Assembly (NCBI RefSeq): GCF_000382305.1
Contig: NZ_KB908020.1
Span: 124,001-188,000, forward strand
From: Vitreoscilla stercoraria DSM 513
GTDB lineage: Bacteria > Pseudomonadota > Gammaproteobacteria > Burkholderiales > Neisseriaceae
Length of the DNA: 64,000 nt
Direction: 5' to 3'
Positions 1 to 9,495 of this stretch are shown here, piece after piece (within the stretch, counting starts at the first letter, position 1; each line of letters opens with the position of its first letter). A program made the position numbers and the translations under genes. The notes under the pieces are model-generated. The model was not told the origin of the DNA. It made no database searches and was given only the letters and a program-made list of their open reading frames with translations.

Positions 1-1013
1 CCTTGTGGGCTTGAGCGCGGTACACGCAAACCAACCGTACGATTGTCATAACCCCATTCCACATTGGTGGGTGCTGCTGTGTATTTGGTCAAGCGACGGA
101 ATGAGTTCACGTAAGGCGCAAAAAACGGCATCGCTTCAGGCAAGTATTTTTGTAAACCGGCAATGAAATAGAAGAAAATTTCCGAAGGCGAACCATCTTC
201 ATTGGAAAACGCATTTTTGCCGGTTTTATTGCACGTCAAACTTTGGTGAATGTGCATGGCGCTGCCAGGCTCACCTTCCATTGGTTTGGCCATGAAGGTT
301 GCGTACATTTTGTGGTTAAAAGCCGCTTCGCGTACGGTGCGTTTGAACAAAAATACTTGGTCAGCCAAATCCAAAGCATCGCCATGTAAGAAGTTGATTT
401 CCATTTGCGCCGCACCGACTTCGTGAATCAACGTATCCACTTCCAAGTTTTGGGCATGACAATAGTCATAAATCTCTTCAAACAACGGATCGAATTCATT
501 CACCGCATCAATGGCGTAAGAGCGACGACCAAACTCTGAGCGGCCTGTACGACCTACTGGTGGAATCAAAGGAATGTCTGGGTCAGGATTGGGAGACACC
601 AAATAAAATTCCATTTCAGGTGCTACCACAGGGGTATAACCCAACTCTTCATACAGTTTCAATACACGGCGCAAAACGGTACGTGGTGCGGTTTCCACTG
701 GAATGCCATCAGAAGAGAAACAGTCGAATACCAATTGAGCGGTGGGATCGGTTGCCCAAGGTACGATGCGCAAGCTGTCAACATCAGGGCGCAATTCCAT
801 ATCAGGGTCGGTCATGTCCATGATGCCTACATCAGGAAATTCCCCCGTTACCGTTTGCAACAATACCGCTTCAGGCAAACGCATTTCAGGCTCTGAAATG
901 AATTTGTCTTTGGGTAAAATTTTGCCACGGGCAACACCTGAAATATCAGGAACGATGCATTCTACTTCGGTGATTCTGTGTTCTTTGAGCCAGTCAAATA
1001 TTTGGTCATACAT
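1..1013 (-). CDS. puuA: Glutamine synthetase family protein, probable gamma-glutamylputrescine synthetase (3' end cut by window)
   Basis: I read this gene directly on the minus strand. It begins MYDQIFDWLKEHRITEVEC at the ATG at 1013-1011, preceded by AAGGA, and stays open for about 337 codons to the window edge. It shows glutamine synthetase features: APEMEFYL (metal-binding glutamate), then EVGAAQMEINF, KPMEGEPGSAMHIHQSL (catalytic HxH region) and NSFRRLTKYTAAPTNVEWG. Family knowledge: such synthetases include PuuA, which ligates glutamate to putrescine with ATP in the cytoplasm. The assignment to PuuA rather than another GS-like enzyme rests on the PuuD homologue just upstream, 73 bp away in the same direction. 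The missing C-terminal third cannot be judged. A small hairpin (GCCTGT-TT-ACAGGC, 1059-1072) lies in the gap. Confidence 0.8.
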   Translation of the reverse strand, partial: MYDQIFDWLKEHRITEVECIVPDISGVARGKILPKDKFISEPEMRLPEAVLLQTVTGEFPDVGIMDMTDPDMELRPDVDSLRIVPWATDPTAQLVFDCFSSDGIPVETAPRTVLRRVLKLYEELGYTPVVAPEMEFYLVSPNPDPDIPLIPPVGRTGRSEFGRRSYAIDAVNEFDPLFEEIYDYCHAQNLEVDTLIHEVGAAQMEINFLHGDALDLADQVFLFKRTVREAAFNHKMYATFMAKPMEGEPGSAMHIHQSLTCNKTGKNAFSNEDGSPSEIFFYFIAGLQKYLPEAMPFFAPYVNSFRRLTKYTAAPTNVEWGYDNRTVGLRVPRSSPQ

Positions 1014-1086
1014 ACAAAAGTCCTTGGTTTACATTAGCTGTGATTCCTTTGAATCAAGGCCTGTTTACAGGCTTGGGGTGGAAAAC

Positions 1087-1836
1087 TCATTTGGTGCTGG
1101 CATATTGCTCACAAGCTTCGGCAAATGCTTTGAATAAAGCGACAGAAGCGGCTTTTTCAGTGTATTTCCATTCAGGATGCCATTGCACTGCATACGCAAA
1201 AGTTTTGGCATCTGTCACACGAAAGGCTTCAATTAAGCCATCAGGGGCATGTGCTTCAGCAGTCAAACGAGGGGATAAATCTTGGATGCCTTGCTGATGC
1301 AAGGAATTGACGGTTGTGACATGGATGCCATTCATCCATTGTTGTAGATGGCTGCCAGGCACCAATTGAACATCGTGGGCATCGGCATAAAGAACTTCAT
1401 GGTCTAGGCTATCGGGCTCTCTGTGGTCCATGAAACCTGCCACTTCTTGTACTTTTTGATACAAGGTGCCGCCTAAAGCCACATTCATTTCTTGAAAACC
1501 ACGACACACGCCAAACAAAGGCATGCCGATGTCTAAAACATGTTCAATCAATGGCAAAGTGGTTTGATCACGTTTGGCATCGAGTAAGGTATTGGCATCA
1601 TCCAAGTCGCTGCCGTACAAATGTGGTTGGACATTGGACAATGAGCCTGTTAGGAAGATGCCGTCTAGTTGCGGCAACAAACGTTTTAAGATTTCTAAGT
1701 CGCCCCAAGCAGGCAGCAACACCACATCGCCGACAGCGCCTTGTACAGCAGCAATGTATTTTTCACCAGCGGCATGAAAATCCGCTCTACCAACAAATTT
1801 GACATCACAAGGGATGCCGATGACAGGTCTACGCAT
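1087..1836 (-). CDS. puuD: Gamma-glutamyl-gamma-aminobutyrate hydrolase, class I glutamine amidotransferase-like
   Basis: The product is 249 residues, about the usual length for PuuD. It has the class I amidotransferase triad: nucleophile Cys111 in GVCRGFQEMN, and His220 and Glu222 in VQWHPEW. Known role of the family: hydrolysis of gamma-glutamyl-GABA to glutamate and GABA, the last step of the glutamylated putrescine pathway. The ATG at 1836 is preceded by AGGAG at good spacing. It is the promoter-proximal gene of a two-gene unit with the puuA-like gene, transcribed leftwards from the 660-bp gap at 1837-2498. The remaining puu genes (oxidase PuuB, dehydrogenase PuuC) are not beside it. The aldehyde dehydrogenase at 34813 is PuuC-like in sequence but lies in the hydroxyproline cluster. 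Confidence 0.85.
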   Translation of the reverse strand: MRRPVIGIPCDVKFVGRADFHAAGEKYIAAVQGAVGDVVLLPAWGDLEILKRLLPQLDGIFLTGSLSNVQPHLYGSDLDDANTLLDAKRDQTTLPLIEHVLDIGMPLFGVCRGFQEMNVALGGTLYQKVQEVAGFMDHREPDSLDHEVLYADAHDVQLVPGSHLQQWMNGIHVTTVNSLHQQGIQDLSPRLTAEAHAPDGLIEAFRVTDAKTFAYAVQWHPEWKYTEKAASVALFKAFAEACEQYASTK

Positions 1837-2498
1837 AATGCGCTCCTAAGATTGTTTTTCCGCACCGTATGTCCATTCACCAACACTAAATAAACGGTTC
1901 ACTGGACACCCGACGCGGCATATTGTGTATGAACCTGCCTTTACTATCACACGGCATTTGAGGCTTGGCAAGGGGGGAATTGAAAATATTTTTTGTGAGT
2001 CAAAGCGGTGCAATGCAACAATTTGCTGTTTTGGTATGGTCATCAAATGGTTGGGTTGGCTGGATTGTTTATGTGGAATGTTGTTGGGTATGATTTGAGC
2101 CTATTTTGAGTTTTTTGAATGATTTCGTCTTTGGTTAAGATAGCCATTATTTTTTTAATTAAAATTCAATTTTAATGAAAGGTGTTTTTTAAGCTTTGAT
2201 TTGAAAAGAGATTGTTTGTATTTTAAAGATTGCTTGTTTGGGTGAAATAAGTGATTGTTTTTTGAGTATGGCTGGTATTTATAGAGGCAATTTGTATTGT
2301 TATCTGGTTTACAGGACGCTTGTGTCTGAGAATCAGGTATTTTTTGTTTAAGATGTTAATATTGTATTTTGCCATGATTGCTTCTAGTCAAAAGATGGCA
2401 AGCTGTGGTTTCATGTTGTTTGGCAGAATTCAGTGAGCAAAAGCTTAACTTGGCTAAGACGATTTTAACGACTCAGTTGACTTGAAAAAGGGATTTGG
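1837..2498. other. Intergenic gap between the divergent puuD and sanA-like genes
   Basis: The gap is AT-rich with many T-runs and no convincing coding frame. One isolated repeat TTTACAGGACGCTT lies at 2308-2321. Promoters for the two divergent genes must lie here, but I could not assign -35/-10 boxes with confidence. Confidence 0.5.
2308..2321 (-). repeat. Single DUS-like repeat
   Basis: TTTACAGGACGCTT, the reverse complement of AAGCGTCCTGTAAA. It is unpaired, in a non-coding gap, so it is not part of a terminator hairpin. Confidence 0.7.
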
Positions 2499-3260
2499 AT
2501 GAAAAAACGTTACAAAGCTTTGGTGGGAACTGGTGTGGTGTTGGCAGGGACGTTAGCAGCTTGGGACAGTTGGGTGACATGGCGCCACCGAAAGGATATT
2601 TACGATGATGTGGAGGATGTGCCTTACCACCGTTATGGTTTGGTCTTGGGTACGGCGCCCGTTTTGGCCAATGGTGCGGTGAATCATTATTATAAATACC
2701 GAATTGAAGCGGCGGCGCTGTTATACCAACAAGGTAAAATTGATGTGGTGGTGGTGTCGGGTACGGACAATGGTGAAGATTATAGCGAGCCTGAAGCCAT
2801 GCGTTATGATTTGCAGACGATGGGCGTGCCTGCGATGTGTATTGTGATGGACAAAGGCGGCGAGCGGACTTTGAACAGTGTGTTGTATGCCCAAAGCCAA
2901 GGTTTGATGGACGATTGGTTGATTATTTCACAAGCGTTTCACAACCAGCGTTCGATGATATTGGCGCACCATTTGAATGTGCGGGCGCATGCTTATAATG
3001 CGCGTGATGTGGAAAGCGGCCTGAAAGTGCAAGTGCGTGAGCGTTTTGCCCGTATGCGTTTGGGTTGGGAATTGTTAACAGGTCGCATTCATGCGCCTGT
3101 GAGTGCATCATTAACGACAACAAAGACTGATGATGTTCAAACAAATGGTGTTGAAAAATCGAATGAGGATGCTCCCAAAGAAGCATGCTTAAATCATGAT
3201 ACTCAAAACGATGTGGAACAGCTGGATGAACAAAAAGAGACAGAGGCCGCTTTGTCTTAG
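2499..3260 (+). CDS. SanA/YdcF-like DUF218 membrane-anchored protein
   Basis: The product has 253 residues. A hydrophobic segment at about residues 7-23 should anchor it to the inner membrane. The DUF218 core follows: GLVLGTAPVLANG, then YYKYRIEAAALLYQQGKID, VVVSGTDNGEDYSEPEAMRY and SQAFHNQRSMILA. This matches SanA, the vancomycin-exclusion protein implicated in envelope barrier function; the biochemical activity of that family is not settled. The ATG follows AAGGGATTTGG. Beyond residue 200 there is an extra tail of about 50 residues rich in Asp, Glu, Asn and Thr that I do not associate with SanA. The Smr gene starts 11 bp downstream, so the two are probably cotranscribed. Confidence 0.75.
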   Translation: MKKRYKALVGTGVVLAGTLAAWDSWVTWRHRKDIYDDVEDVPYHRYGLVLGTAPVLANGAVNHYYKYRIEAAALLYQQGKIDVVVVSGTDNGEDYSEPEAMRYDLQTMGVPAMCIVMDKGGERTLNSVLYAQSQGLMDDWLIISQAFHNQRSMILAHHLNVRAHAYNARDVESGLKVQVRERFARMRLGWELLTGRIHAPVSASLTTTKTDDVQTNGVEKSNEDAPKEACLNHDTQNDVEQLDEQKETEAALS

Positions 3261-3271
3261 CCGCAATATGG

Positions 3272-3913
3272 ATGATGGTAGAAAAACAGATGATGGAAGA
3301 CTTTAAAAAATTATTAGAAACTTTGGGAAAACAGTCCAAAGTTGAGCAAGTGCAAGAGCAGCAGCAAAAATTGGCAATCTTAAAGGCAGAAAAAGAAGCC
3401 GAAGTATTTGACTTTGACAAAGCCATGGCGGGTGTGACGCGCTTGAAAGATCCTAATCGTGCACCACGCTATGTGGACAAAACGCCGACGCGTGTGCGCA
3501 GCGAGCGCATGGATTTGGCAGAAAAAGACCATTATTTCTATGTCAGTCAAGAAGCCGATGAGACGCCACCAAAGCAGTTTTCTAAGGGCGGTCAAGGTCG
3601 CAAAGACATTGAAAAATTGTTGTCAGGTAAATTGCGGGTGATTTCGACTTTGGATTTGCATGGTTATTCTTTGGAAGAAGCGCAAGAAGTATTGAATGAA
3701 TTTATTGATTATGTGCGTCAATATGGTACTTGCGGTGAAATCATTCATGGCAGTGGTTTGGGCTCTCGTGGTTTTGCGCCTGTACTGAAAAATATGGTGA
3801 GACGTTGGTTGATGCAACATCCTGAGGTTTTGGCGTATACAGAGCCTCATGTGAATAATGATGGTGCGGTTTTAATCTTGTTAAAAAGAGTCTGGAGGGA
3901 TGAGACTGAATGA
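3272..3913 (+). CDS. Smr domain protein (MutS2 C-terminal-like, putative nuclease)
   Basis: The product has 213 residues. The N-terminal third is charged and probably coiled (rich in Glu, Gln and Lys). The C-terminal Smr domain spans roughly 115-210 and has the family motifs TLDLHGYSLEEAQ and GEIIHGSGLGSRG. Small Smr proteins of this SmrA/SmrB type are known as DNA nickases or ribosome-associated endonucleases (SmrB cleaves mRNA at collided ribosomes); which applies here cannot be seen. The start is uncertain: ATG 3272 or 3290 are both possible, and neither has a strong ribosome site. A rho-independent terminator follows at 3943-3980. Confidence 0.8.
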   Translation: MMVEKQMMEDFKKLLETLGKQSKVEQVQEQQQKLAILKAEKEAEVFDFDKAMAGVTRLKDPNRAPRYVDKTPTRVRSERMDLAEKDHYFYVSQEADETPPKQFSKGGQGRKDIEKLLSGKLRVISTLDLHGYSLEEAQEVLNEFIDYVRQYGTCGEIIHGSGLGSRGFAPVLKNMVRRWLMQHPEVLAYTEPHVNNDGAVLILLKRVWRDETE

Positions 3914-3942
3914 AGATAAAACAGCGGTTTTGAACAAAAACG

Positions 3943-3980
3943 AATAATCTGCATGAATGAATCAGGCAGATTATTTTTTT
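3943..3980 (+). terminator. Rho-independent terminator after the Smr gene
   Basis: Perfect 10-bp stem AATAATCTGC / GCAGATTATT (arms 3943-3952 and 3966-3975) followed by a run of T. Confidence 0.85.
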
Positions 3981-4389
3981 TGATGAATAAATATGAATCT
4001 GGATTCAATTTTATTTAAATGTTAATAATATCCATGTGTTTCATTTTGTTCATTTTCTTTTTCATTCAATAGTGAAAATCTTATAAATTGACAAATATAA
4101 GCAAGTTTTTTTTAGATTGAACTGCTTACTTAGCAATTGCTTGAGTGGGAAATTGCTGCTAGGATAATTCTGAAAATACAGTATGTTGCGGTGCATCAAA
4201 AGTTTTTTGACGCCATATAAAAGCTTAAGTTCTTTGAATTTAAACTGAAAAATATATTCCGTATTCATGGCATACTCATTTGTAACAAATCGAACGAAAA
4301 CGAACTGTTTTATTTTCAATATAGAATATCACTAGCTGGTTTTTGAAAAATGTTGTTTTTTGAATATTTTGAGTGCTGAAGGATAAAAT
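3981..4389. other. AT-rich leader region of the pyruvate dehydrogenase operon
   Basis: There are about 400 bases without a convincing gene, very rich in A and T, ending in AAGGATAAAAT before the aceE start. It presumably carries the pdh promoter. No operator such as a clear PdhR palindrome was recognised. Confidence 0.45.
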
Positions 4390-7065
4390 ATGACTGAGCA
4401 ATTCAAAGATGTAGATCCAATTGAAACCCAAGAGTGGTTGGATTCTTTAGCATCGGTTTTAAAACATGAAGGTCCTGAGCGTGCACATTACATTTTGCAG
4501 CGCTTGGTACGTGAAGTACGTCGTACTGGCGTACATTTGCCTTTTAGCGCTACAACGGCTTATTTGAATACCATCCCTACAGGCAAAGAAGTGAAGTCGC
4601 CAGGCAATCACGAATTAGAACACCGCTTGCGTTCTATCATTCGTTGGAATGCGGCAGCAGTGGTGTTGCGTGCGGGTAAAAAAGATTTGGAATTGGGCGG
4701 TCACATCGCTTCTTATCAATCGGCAGCGACTTTGTACGATGTGGGTTTTAACCACTTTTGGAAAGCTTCTAATGAAAACGAAGACGGTGACTTGGTTTTC
4801 ATTCAAGGTCACTTGGCACCAGGCGTGTATGCACGTGCTTTCTTAGAAGGTCGTTTGAGCGAAGAGCAACTAGACAGCTTCCGTCAAGAAGTGGATGGCA
4901 ATGGCTTGTCGTCTTATCCACATCCTTGGTTGATGCCTGATTTCTGGCAATTCCCAACCGTATCTATGGGTTTAGGTCCATTGATGGGCATTTACCAAGC
5001 GCGTTTCTTGAAATACTTAGAATCTCGTGGTTTGGCACGCACCAAAGGTCGTAAAGTTTGGGTGTTCTGTGGCGACGGCGAAATGGACGAGCCTGAAAGC
5101 ATGGGTGCCATTGCTTTGGCCGCACGCGAAGGTTTGGACAACTTGATTTTTGTGGTCAATTGTAACTTGCAACGCTTGGATGGTCCTGTGCGTGGTAACG
5201 GCAAAATCATTCAAGAATTAGAAGGTGATTTCCGCGGTTCAGGTTGGAATGTATTGAAAGTGATTTGGGGCGGTCGTTGGGATCCATTGCTCGCTCAAGA
5301 CAAAGACAATTTCTTGAAGCAACGCATGGCAGATTGTTTGGATGGTGATTACCAAACTTTCAAATCCAAAGATGGTGCATATGTGCGTGAGAAATTCTTC
5401 GGCGCCTACCCAGAACTCAAAGCCATGGTTGCCAATTGGTCAGATGAAGAAATTTGGGCGTTGAACCGTGGTGGTCATGATCCTCATAAAGTGTATGCGG
5501 CATACCACGAAGCGACCACCAATGCTAATGGTCGCCCGACTGTGATTTTGGCGAAAACCATCAAAGGCTATGGCATGGGTGCATCTGGCGAAGGTCAGAA
5601 CATTGCGCATCAAGCCAAAAAAATGGATGTGGAATCACTGAAAAAATTCCGCGACCGTTTCAGCATTCCTGTGAGCGATGCGCAATTGGAAGCAGGTGAA
5701 GTGCCTTACTTCAAACCAGCTGACGACAGTCCTGAAATCCAATACTTGCATGAGCGTCGTCAGGCTTTGAATGGTTATTTGCCTAGCCGTCAAGCGAACA
5801 AAACGCCATTGGTAGTACCATCGTTGGATGCTTTTGATGCACAGTTGAAAGCTTCAGGTGACCGTGAATTCTCTACCACCATGGCCATTGTTCGTATCAT
5901 GGGTACTTTGCTCAAAGACAAGCAAATTGGCAAACGTGTGGTGCCGATTGTGCCAGACGAAAGCCGTACTTTTGGTATGGAAGGCATGTTCCGTCAATAC
6001 GGTATTTGGAACCCTAAAGGTCAAAAATACACGCCACAAGATGCTGATCAATTGATGTTCTACAAAGAATCTGAATCAGGTCAAATGTTGCAAGAAGGCA
6101 TTAACGAGCCTGGTGCGATGAGCTCTTGGATTGCGGCGGCAACGAGTTACGCCAACAGCAATTACGCGATGATTCCATTCTACATTTATTACTCTATGTT
6201 TGGTTTCCAACGTGTGGGTGATTTGGCTTGGGCGGCGGGCGATTTGCGTGCCAAAGGTTTCTTGTTGGGTGCAACCGCAGGTCGCACGACTTTGAACGGT
6301 GAGGGTTTGCAACACGAAGATGGTCACAGTCAAATTCAGGCCGACTTGATTCCAAATTGCATCTCTTACGATCCAACCTATGCTTACGAATTGGCAGTGA
6401 TTGTTCAGGACGGTTTGCGTCGCATGTATGACGAACATGAGGATGTGTTCTACTACTTGACTGTGATGAACGAAAACTACAAACACCCAGCGTTGCCAGA
6501 AGGTGAAAAAGTCAAAGCCGATTTGCTCAAAGGCATGTATTTGTTGCAAGCTGCTGAAGGCACGGGACACCATAAAGTACAGTTGATGGGTTCAGGCGTG
6601 ATTTTGGAAGAAGTGATTCGCGGTGCAGAATTGTTGAAACAAGATTTCAATATTGATGCGGATATTTGGAGCGTGACGTCATTTAACTTGGTGAATCGTG
6701 ATTTGCAAGAAGTGTTGCGTTATAACCGTTTACACCCAACAGGCGAGCAAAAAGTGCCATTCATCACCACGCAATTAGAAGGTCATGAAGGTCCTGTGGT
6801 GGCGGCAACCGATTACATTCGTTCGTTTGCAGACCGTGTTCGTGCTGGTATTGATGCTGACTTCACTGTGTTGGGCACGGATGGCTTCGGTCGCTCGGAT
6901 TCTCGCGCTAACTTGCGCCGCTTCTTTGAAGTAGACCGTTACCATGTGGTGGTGGCCGCTTTGAATGGCTTGGCCAATGAAGGCAAGATTGGCAAAGAAC
7001 AAGTGGCTTTGGCTATCGACAAATACGGTATTGATGCCGAAGCGATCCCTAGCTGGTTGCGTTAA
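4390..7065 (+). CDS. aceE: Pyruvate dehydrogenase E1 component, homodimeric type
   Basis: The product has 891 residues, close to the 887 of the E. coli enzyme, and is colinear with the homodimeric E1 family. It decarboxylates pyruvate with thiamine diphosphate and reductively acetylates the lipoyl groups of E2. The ThDP motif runs from CGDGEMDEPES (about residue 227) to NCNLQRLDGPVRGNGK. Other family blocks include HEDGHSQIQADLIP and YYSMFGFQRVGDL. The start is supported by AAGGATAAAAT just upstream. It is the first gene of aceE-aceF-(two unknowns)-lpdA. An inverted repeat pair sits in the 71-bp gap before aceF. Confidence 0.97.
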   Translation: MTEQFKDVDPIETQEWLDSLASVLKHEGPERAHYILQRLVREVRRTGVHLPFSATTAYLNTIPTGKEVKSPGNHELEHRLRSIIRWNAAAVVLRAGKKDLELGGHIASYQSAATLYDVGFNHFWKASNENEDGDLVFIQGHLAPGVYARAFLEGRLSEEQLDSFRQEVDGNGLSSYPHPWLMPDFWQFPTVSMGLGPLMGIYQARFLKYLESRGLARTKGRKVWVFCGDGEMDEPESMGAIALAAREGLDNLIFVVNCNLQRLDGPVRGNGKIIQELEGDFRGSGWNVLKVIWGGRWDPLLAQDKDNFLKQRMADCLDGDYQTFKSKDGAYVREKFFGAYPELKAMVANWSDEEIWALNRGGHDPHKVYAAYHEATTNANGRPTVILAKTIKGYGMGASGEGQNIAHQAKKMDVESLKKFRDRFSIPVSDAQLEAGEVPYFKPADDSPEIQYLHERRQALNGYLPSRQANKTPLVVPSLDAFDAQLKASGDREFSTTMAIVRIMGTLLKDKQIGKRVVPIVPDESRTFGMEGMFRQYGIWNPKGQKYTPQDADQLMFYKESESGQMLQEGINEPGAMSSWIAAATSYANSNYAMIPFYIYYSMFGFQRVGDLAWAAGDLRAKGFLLGATAGRTTLNGEGLQHEDGHSQIQADLIPNCISYDPTYAYELAVIVQDGLRRMYDEHEDVFYYLTVMNENYKHPALPEGEKVKADLLKGMYLLQAAEGTGHHKVQLMGSGVILEEVIRGAELLKQDFNIDADIWSVTSFNLVNRDLQEVLRYNRLHPTGEQKVPFITTQLEGHEGPVVAATDYIRSFADRVRAGIDADFTVLGTDGFGRSDSRANLRRFFEVDRYHVVVAALNGLANEGKIGKEQVALAIDKYGIDAEAIPSWLR

Positions 7066-7075
7066 TCAATGGCTT

Positions 7076-7101
7076 GCGTCCTGTAAACATTTACAGGACG
7101 C
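7076..7101. repeat. Inverted DUS-like pair between aceE and aceF
   Basis: GCGTCCTGTAAA (7076-7087) and TTTACAGGACGC (7090-7101), separated by 2 bases. There is no T-run after it, so it may act as a weak attenuator, an RNA-stabilising hairpin, or simply an uptake signal inside the operon. Confidence 0.85.
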
Positions 7102-7136
7102 CTCTTTAGTGAGCTAAGCGTTAAAGGAATATCTCG

Positions 7137-8780
7137 ATGGGTCAAATCGTAGAAATCAAAGTGCCAGACATTGGCGGACATGAAAATGTGGATGTGATTG
7201 ATGTGTCAGTCAAAGTAGGCGACACCGTGGCAGTGGATGAAACCTTGATCACGTTGGAAACGGACAAAGCAACGATGGACGTTCCCACTGATGTGGCTGG
7301 TGTGGTCAAAGACATCAAAGTGGCTGTGGGTAACAAAATCTCTGAAGGCAGCGTGATTGTGTTGATTGAAAGTGGCGAAGCCGTTGCTGAGCCTTCACCA
7401 CCTGCTGCAGCCCCAACCCAAGCTCCCGTGGCTGAAGCAGCCGCAGCAGTTTCAACTTCGGCTGCTGCTGAAGTGAGCATTGAAGTGCCTGATATTGGCG
7501 GACATGAAAATGTGGACGTGATTGATGTGCCTGTGAAAGTGGGTGATACGGTTGCGTTGGATGAAACCTTGATCACTTTGGAAACCGACAAAGCGACCAT
7601 GGATGTGCCATCTACAGTAGCGGGTACCATCACAGCGGTGAATGTCAAAGTGGGTGACAAAGTCAGCCAAGGCAAAGCCATTATTGTGATTGCGACATCA
7701 TCTCAAACAGCAGCACCTGTTGCGCCTGTGGTTTCGGCACCTGTGGCGGTGGCAACACCTGTTGCTGCGCCCGCACCAACGGTGACACCTGCTAACAACC
7801 CACCTGTGGCCGCTTCAAGCACGATTTTGCAATCGACAGCAGCCGTGGATGAAGCAGGTTTCTCTAAAGCCCATGCAGGCCCTTCTAGTCGCAAATTTGC
7901 GCGTGAATTGGGCGTGGATTTGGGTCGTGTTAAGGGTTCTGGTGCCAAGGGTCGCATTACCAAGGAAGACATCAAATCATTTGTCAAAGGTTTTATGGCG
8001 ACAGGCAGCGTGCCTGCGGCCACAGCGGGAGCGTCTTTGGGCGGTGGTTTGGATTTGTTGCCATGGCCTAAAATTGATTTTTCTAAGTTCGGTGAGGTCG
8101 AAGTTCAGCCTTTGAGCCGTATTAAGAAAATTTCAGGTCAAAATTTGTCGCGCAACTGGGTGATGATTCCACACGTGACCGTGAATGAAGACGCGGACAT
8201 GACCGAATTGGAAGAGTTCCGCAAAACCATCAACAAAGAATGGGAACGCGAAGGCGTGAAAGTGTCGCCTTTGGCCTTCATCATCAAAGCCTCTGTGGTG
8301 GCCTTGAAACAATTCCCTGAGTTCAACTCGTCTTTGGATGGTGACAATTTGGTGTTGAAAAAATACTTCAACATTGGTTTCGCTGCCGACACGCCTAACG
8401 GTTTGGTCGTGCCTGTCATCAAAGATGCGGACAAAAAAGGCTTGAAAGAAATTTCACAAGAATTGGCTGAATTGTCGAAAAAAGCGCGTGAAGGCAAACT
8501 CAAACCGCAAGAAATGCAGGGTGCTTGCTTTACCATTTCTTCATTGGGCGGCATTGGTGGCACAGGCTTCACACCGATTGTGAACGCTCCTGAAGTGGCG
8601 ATTTTGGGCGTGTGCAAATCACAAATGAAACCTGTTTGGAATGGCAAGGAGTTTGCACCACGTTTGATGTGCCCATTGTCATTGTCGTTTGATCACCGTG
8701 TGATTGATGGTGCGGCAGGCATGCGTTTCACTGTGTTCATCGCACAATTGTTGGCAGACTTCCGCCGTGTGATTTTGTAA
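7137..8780 (+). CDS. aceF: Dihydrolipoyllysine acetyltransferase, E2 of pyruvate dehydrogenase
   Basis: The product has 547 residues. Two lipoyl domains carry the lipoylation motif ETDKATMDVP, with the modified lysines at Lys44 and Lys152. Ala/Pro/Val-rich linkers follow. The peripheral subunit-binding domain is near residues 240-285 (SSRKFARELGVDL, GAKGRITKEDI). The catalytic acetyltransferase domain ends with SFDHRVIDGA, active-site His520. It transfers acetyl groups to CoA and forms the complex core. AAAGGA precedes the ATG. The gene ends just before a 19-bp perfect hairpin. Confidence 0.97.
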   Translation: MGQIVEIKVPDIGGHENVDVIDVSVKVGDTVAVDETLITLETDKATMDVPTDVAGVVKDIKVAVGNKISEGSVIVLIESGEAVAEPSPPAAAPTQAPVAEAAAAVSTSAAAEVSIEVPDIGGHENVDVIDVPVKVGDTVALDETLITLETDKATMDVPSTVAGTITAVNVKVGDKVSQGKAIIVIATSSQTAAPVAPVVSAPVAVATPVAAPAPTVTPANNPPVAASSTILQSTAAVDEAGFSKAHAGPSSRKFARELGVDLGRVKGSGAKGRITKEDIKSFVKGFMATGSVPAATAGASLGGGLDLLPWPKIDFSKFGEVEVQPLSRIKKISGQNLSRNWVMIPHVTVNEDADMTELEEFRKTINKEWEREGVKVSPLAFIIKASVVALKQFPEFNSSLDGDNLVLKKYFNIGFAADTPNGLVVPVIKDADKKGLKEISQELAELSKKAREGKLKPQEMQGACFTISSLGGIGGTGFTPIVNAPEVAILGVCKSQMKPVWNGKEFAPRLMCPLSLSFDHRVIDGAAGMRFTVFIAQLLADFRRVIL

Positions 8781-8782
8781 GA

Positions 8783-8822
8783 CTGATAAGCGTCCTGTAA
8801 AAGTTTACAGGACGCTTATCAG
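8783..8822. repeat. 19-bp perfect hairpin made of an inverted DUS-like pair
   Basis: Arms 8783-8801 and 8804-8822 read CTGATAAGCGTCCTGTAAA and its exact complement, with a 2-base loop. It lies 3 bp after the aceF stop. There is no T-run, so termination is likely only partial, consistent with lpdA lying further downstream. Confidence 0.85.
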
Positions 8823-8873
8823 ATGGTTTCGCTGAATGTTAATCGTGTTTCTTAAGTGAATGGGATTGGGCAG

Positions 8874-9449
8874 ATGATGCAACTTGATTCAGATACGGTC
8901 ATTAAAGTGGCTTTTAAGCGTTCTGAATATGGTTGCGTAGGCGTGGTGCTGTTGTTTTTAGCGATACCGACTTGCATTATTTTTTGCAGAACAGCATTGT
9001 TTGCATACATTGTTTTCAGCATGAGGAGCTCTATGGCAATTGGGGTGAGTGTCATCTTGATTGTCTGGGCTTTATTATTGTGGTTTTTTGTGTATGCCAT
9101 GGGTAAAGTTTGTGCAGATACAGCGACGGCGATTCATATCGATAAGCATGGTATTTGGATAGAAAGGTTTTACAAACGCAACTCTCATTTATTCAAATGG
9201 GAAGACATCGTTGCTATTCAACACACATCTTCATCGGTGGAAATACGTTATTGTAAGGGTTATCGCTATTGGTATCAGACGCAGACTTATGATTATGAGT
9301 ACTGGCAGCGTCAGAACTATTATCAGCCCAATCGAAATGATGTTTTCCAACATAAGTTGCCCAAAAAAATGGTCGGCTATAACGAGTATGAGTGGTTGAA
9401 TTTATTACAATACCATTTTAATTTGTATGCTCCTGACAAGGCAATCTGA
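8874..9449 (+). CDS. Unrecognised membrane protein, first of a tandem paralogous pair
   Basis: I do not recognise this protein (191 residues from the ATG at 8874; a GTG at 8856 would add six). Two hydrophobic segments (GVVLLFLAIPTCIIF and IVWALLLWFFVYAMG) sit in the N-terminal half. A soluble C-terminal half follows with AIHIDKHGIWIERFYKR and LFKWEDIVAIQ, then a Tyr/Gln-rich stretch. The pattern of two helices then 'hydrophobic residues, G(I/V)W, ..., W-(E/D)-(D/N)-I-xx-I' resembles bacterial PH-like membrane proteins, but this is only resemblance. The next gene has the same layout (LNTEGICVQTLYR, LAWENVAAIQ), so the two arose by duplication. Both lie inside the pyruvate dehydrogenase operon. 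Confidence 0.7.
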   Translation: MMQLDSDTVIKVAFKRSEYGCVGVVLLFLAIPTCIIFCRTALFAYIVFSMRSSMAIGVSVILIVWALLLWFFVYAMGKVCADTATAIHIDKHGIWIERFYKRNSHLFKWEDIVAIQHTSSSVEIRYCKGYRYWYQTQTYDYEYWQRQNYYQPNRNDVFQHKLPKKMVGYNEYEWLNLLQYHFNLYAPDKAI

Positions 9450-9495
9450 TAGAGCGGAGCGGATGTCATAACACTGCTTTACATGAGGTTTGCGG

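Noticed and set aside
742..1137. 131-codon plus-strand frame across the puuA start
   Set aside because: The minus strand encodes an uninterrupted glutamine synthetase family protein there; the plus frame shows no family features.
4062..4319. 85-codon minus-strand open frame upstream of aceE
   Set aside because: It lies in an AT-rich leader, has biased low-complexity composition rich in Phe, Lys and Leu, no ribosome site and no recognisable family.
7142..7681. 179-codon minus-strand frame opposite the aceF lipoyl domains
   Set aside because: It is a mirror of the repeated lipoyl coding sequence (Ser/Thr/Val-rich, internally repeated) and overlaps a certain gene fully.
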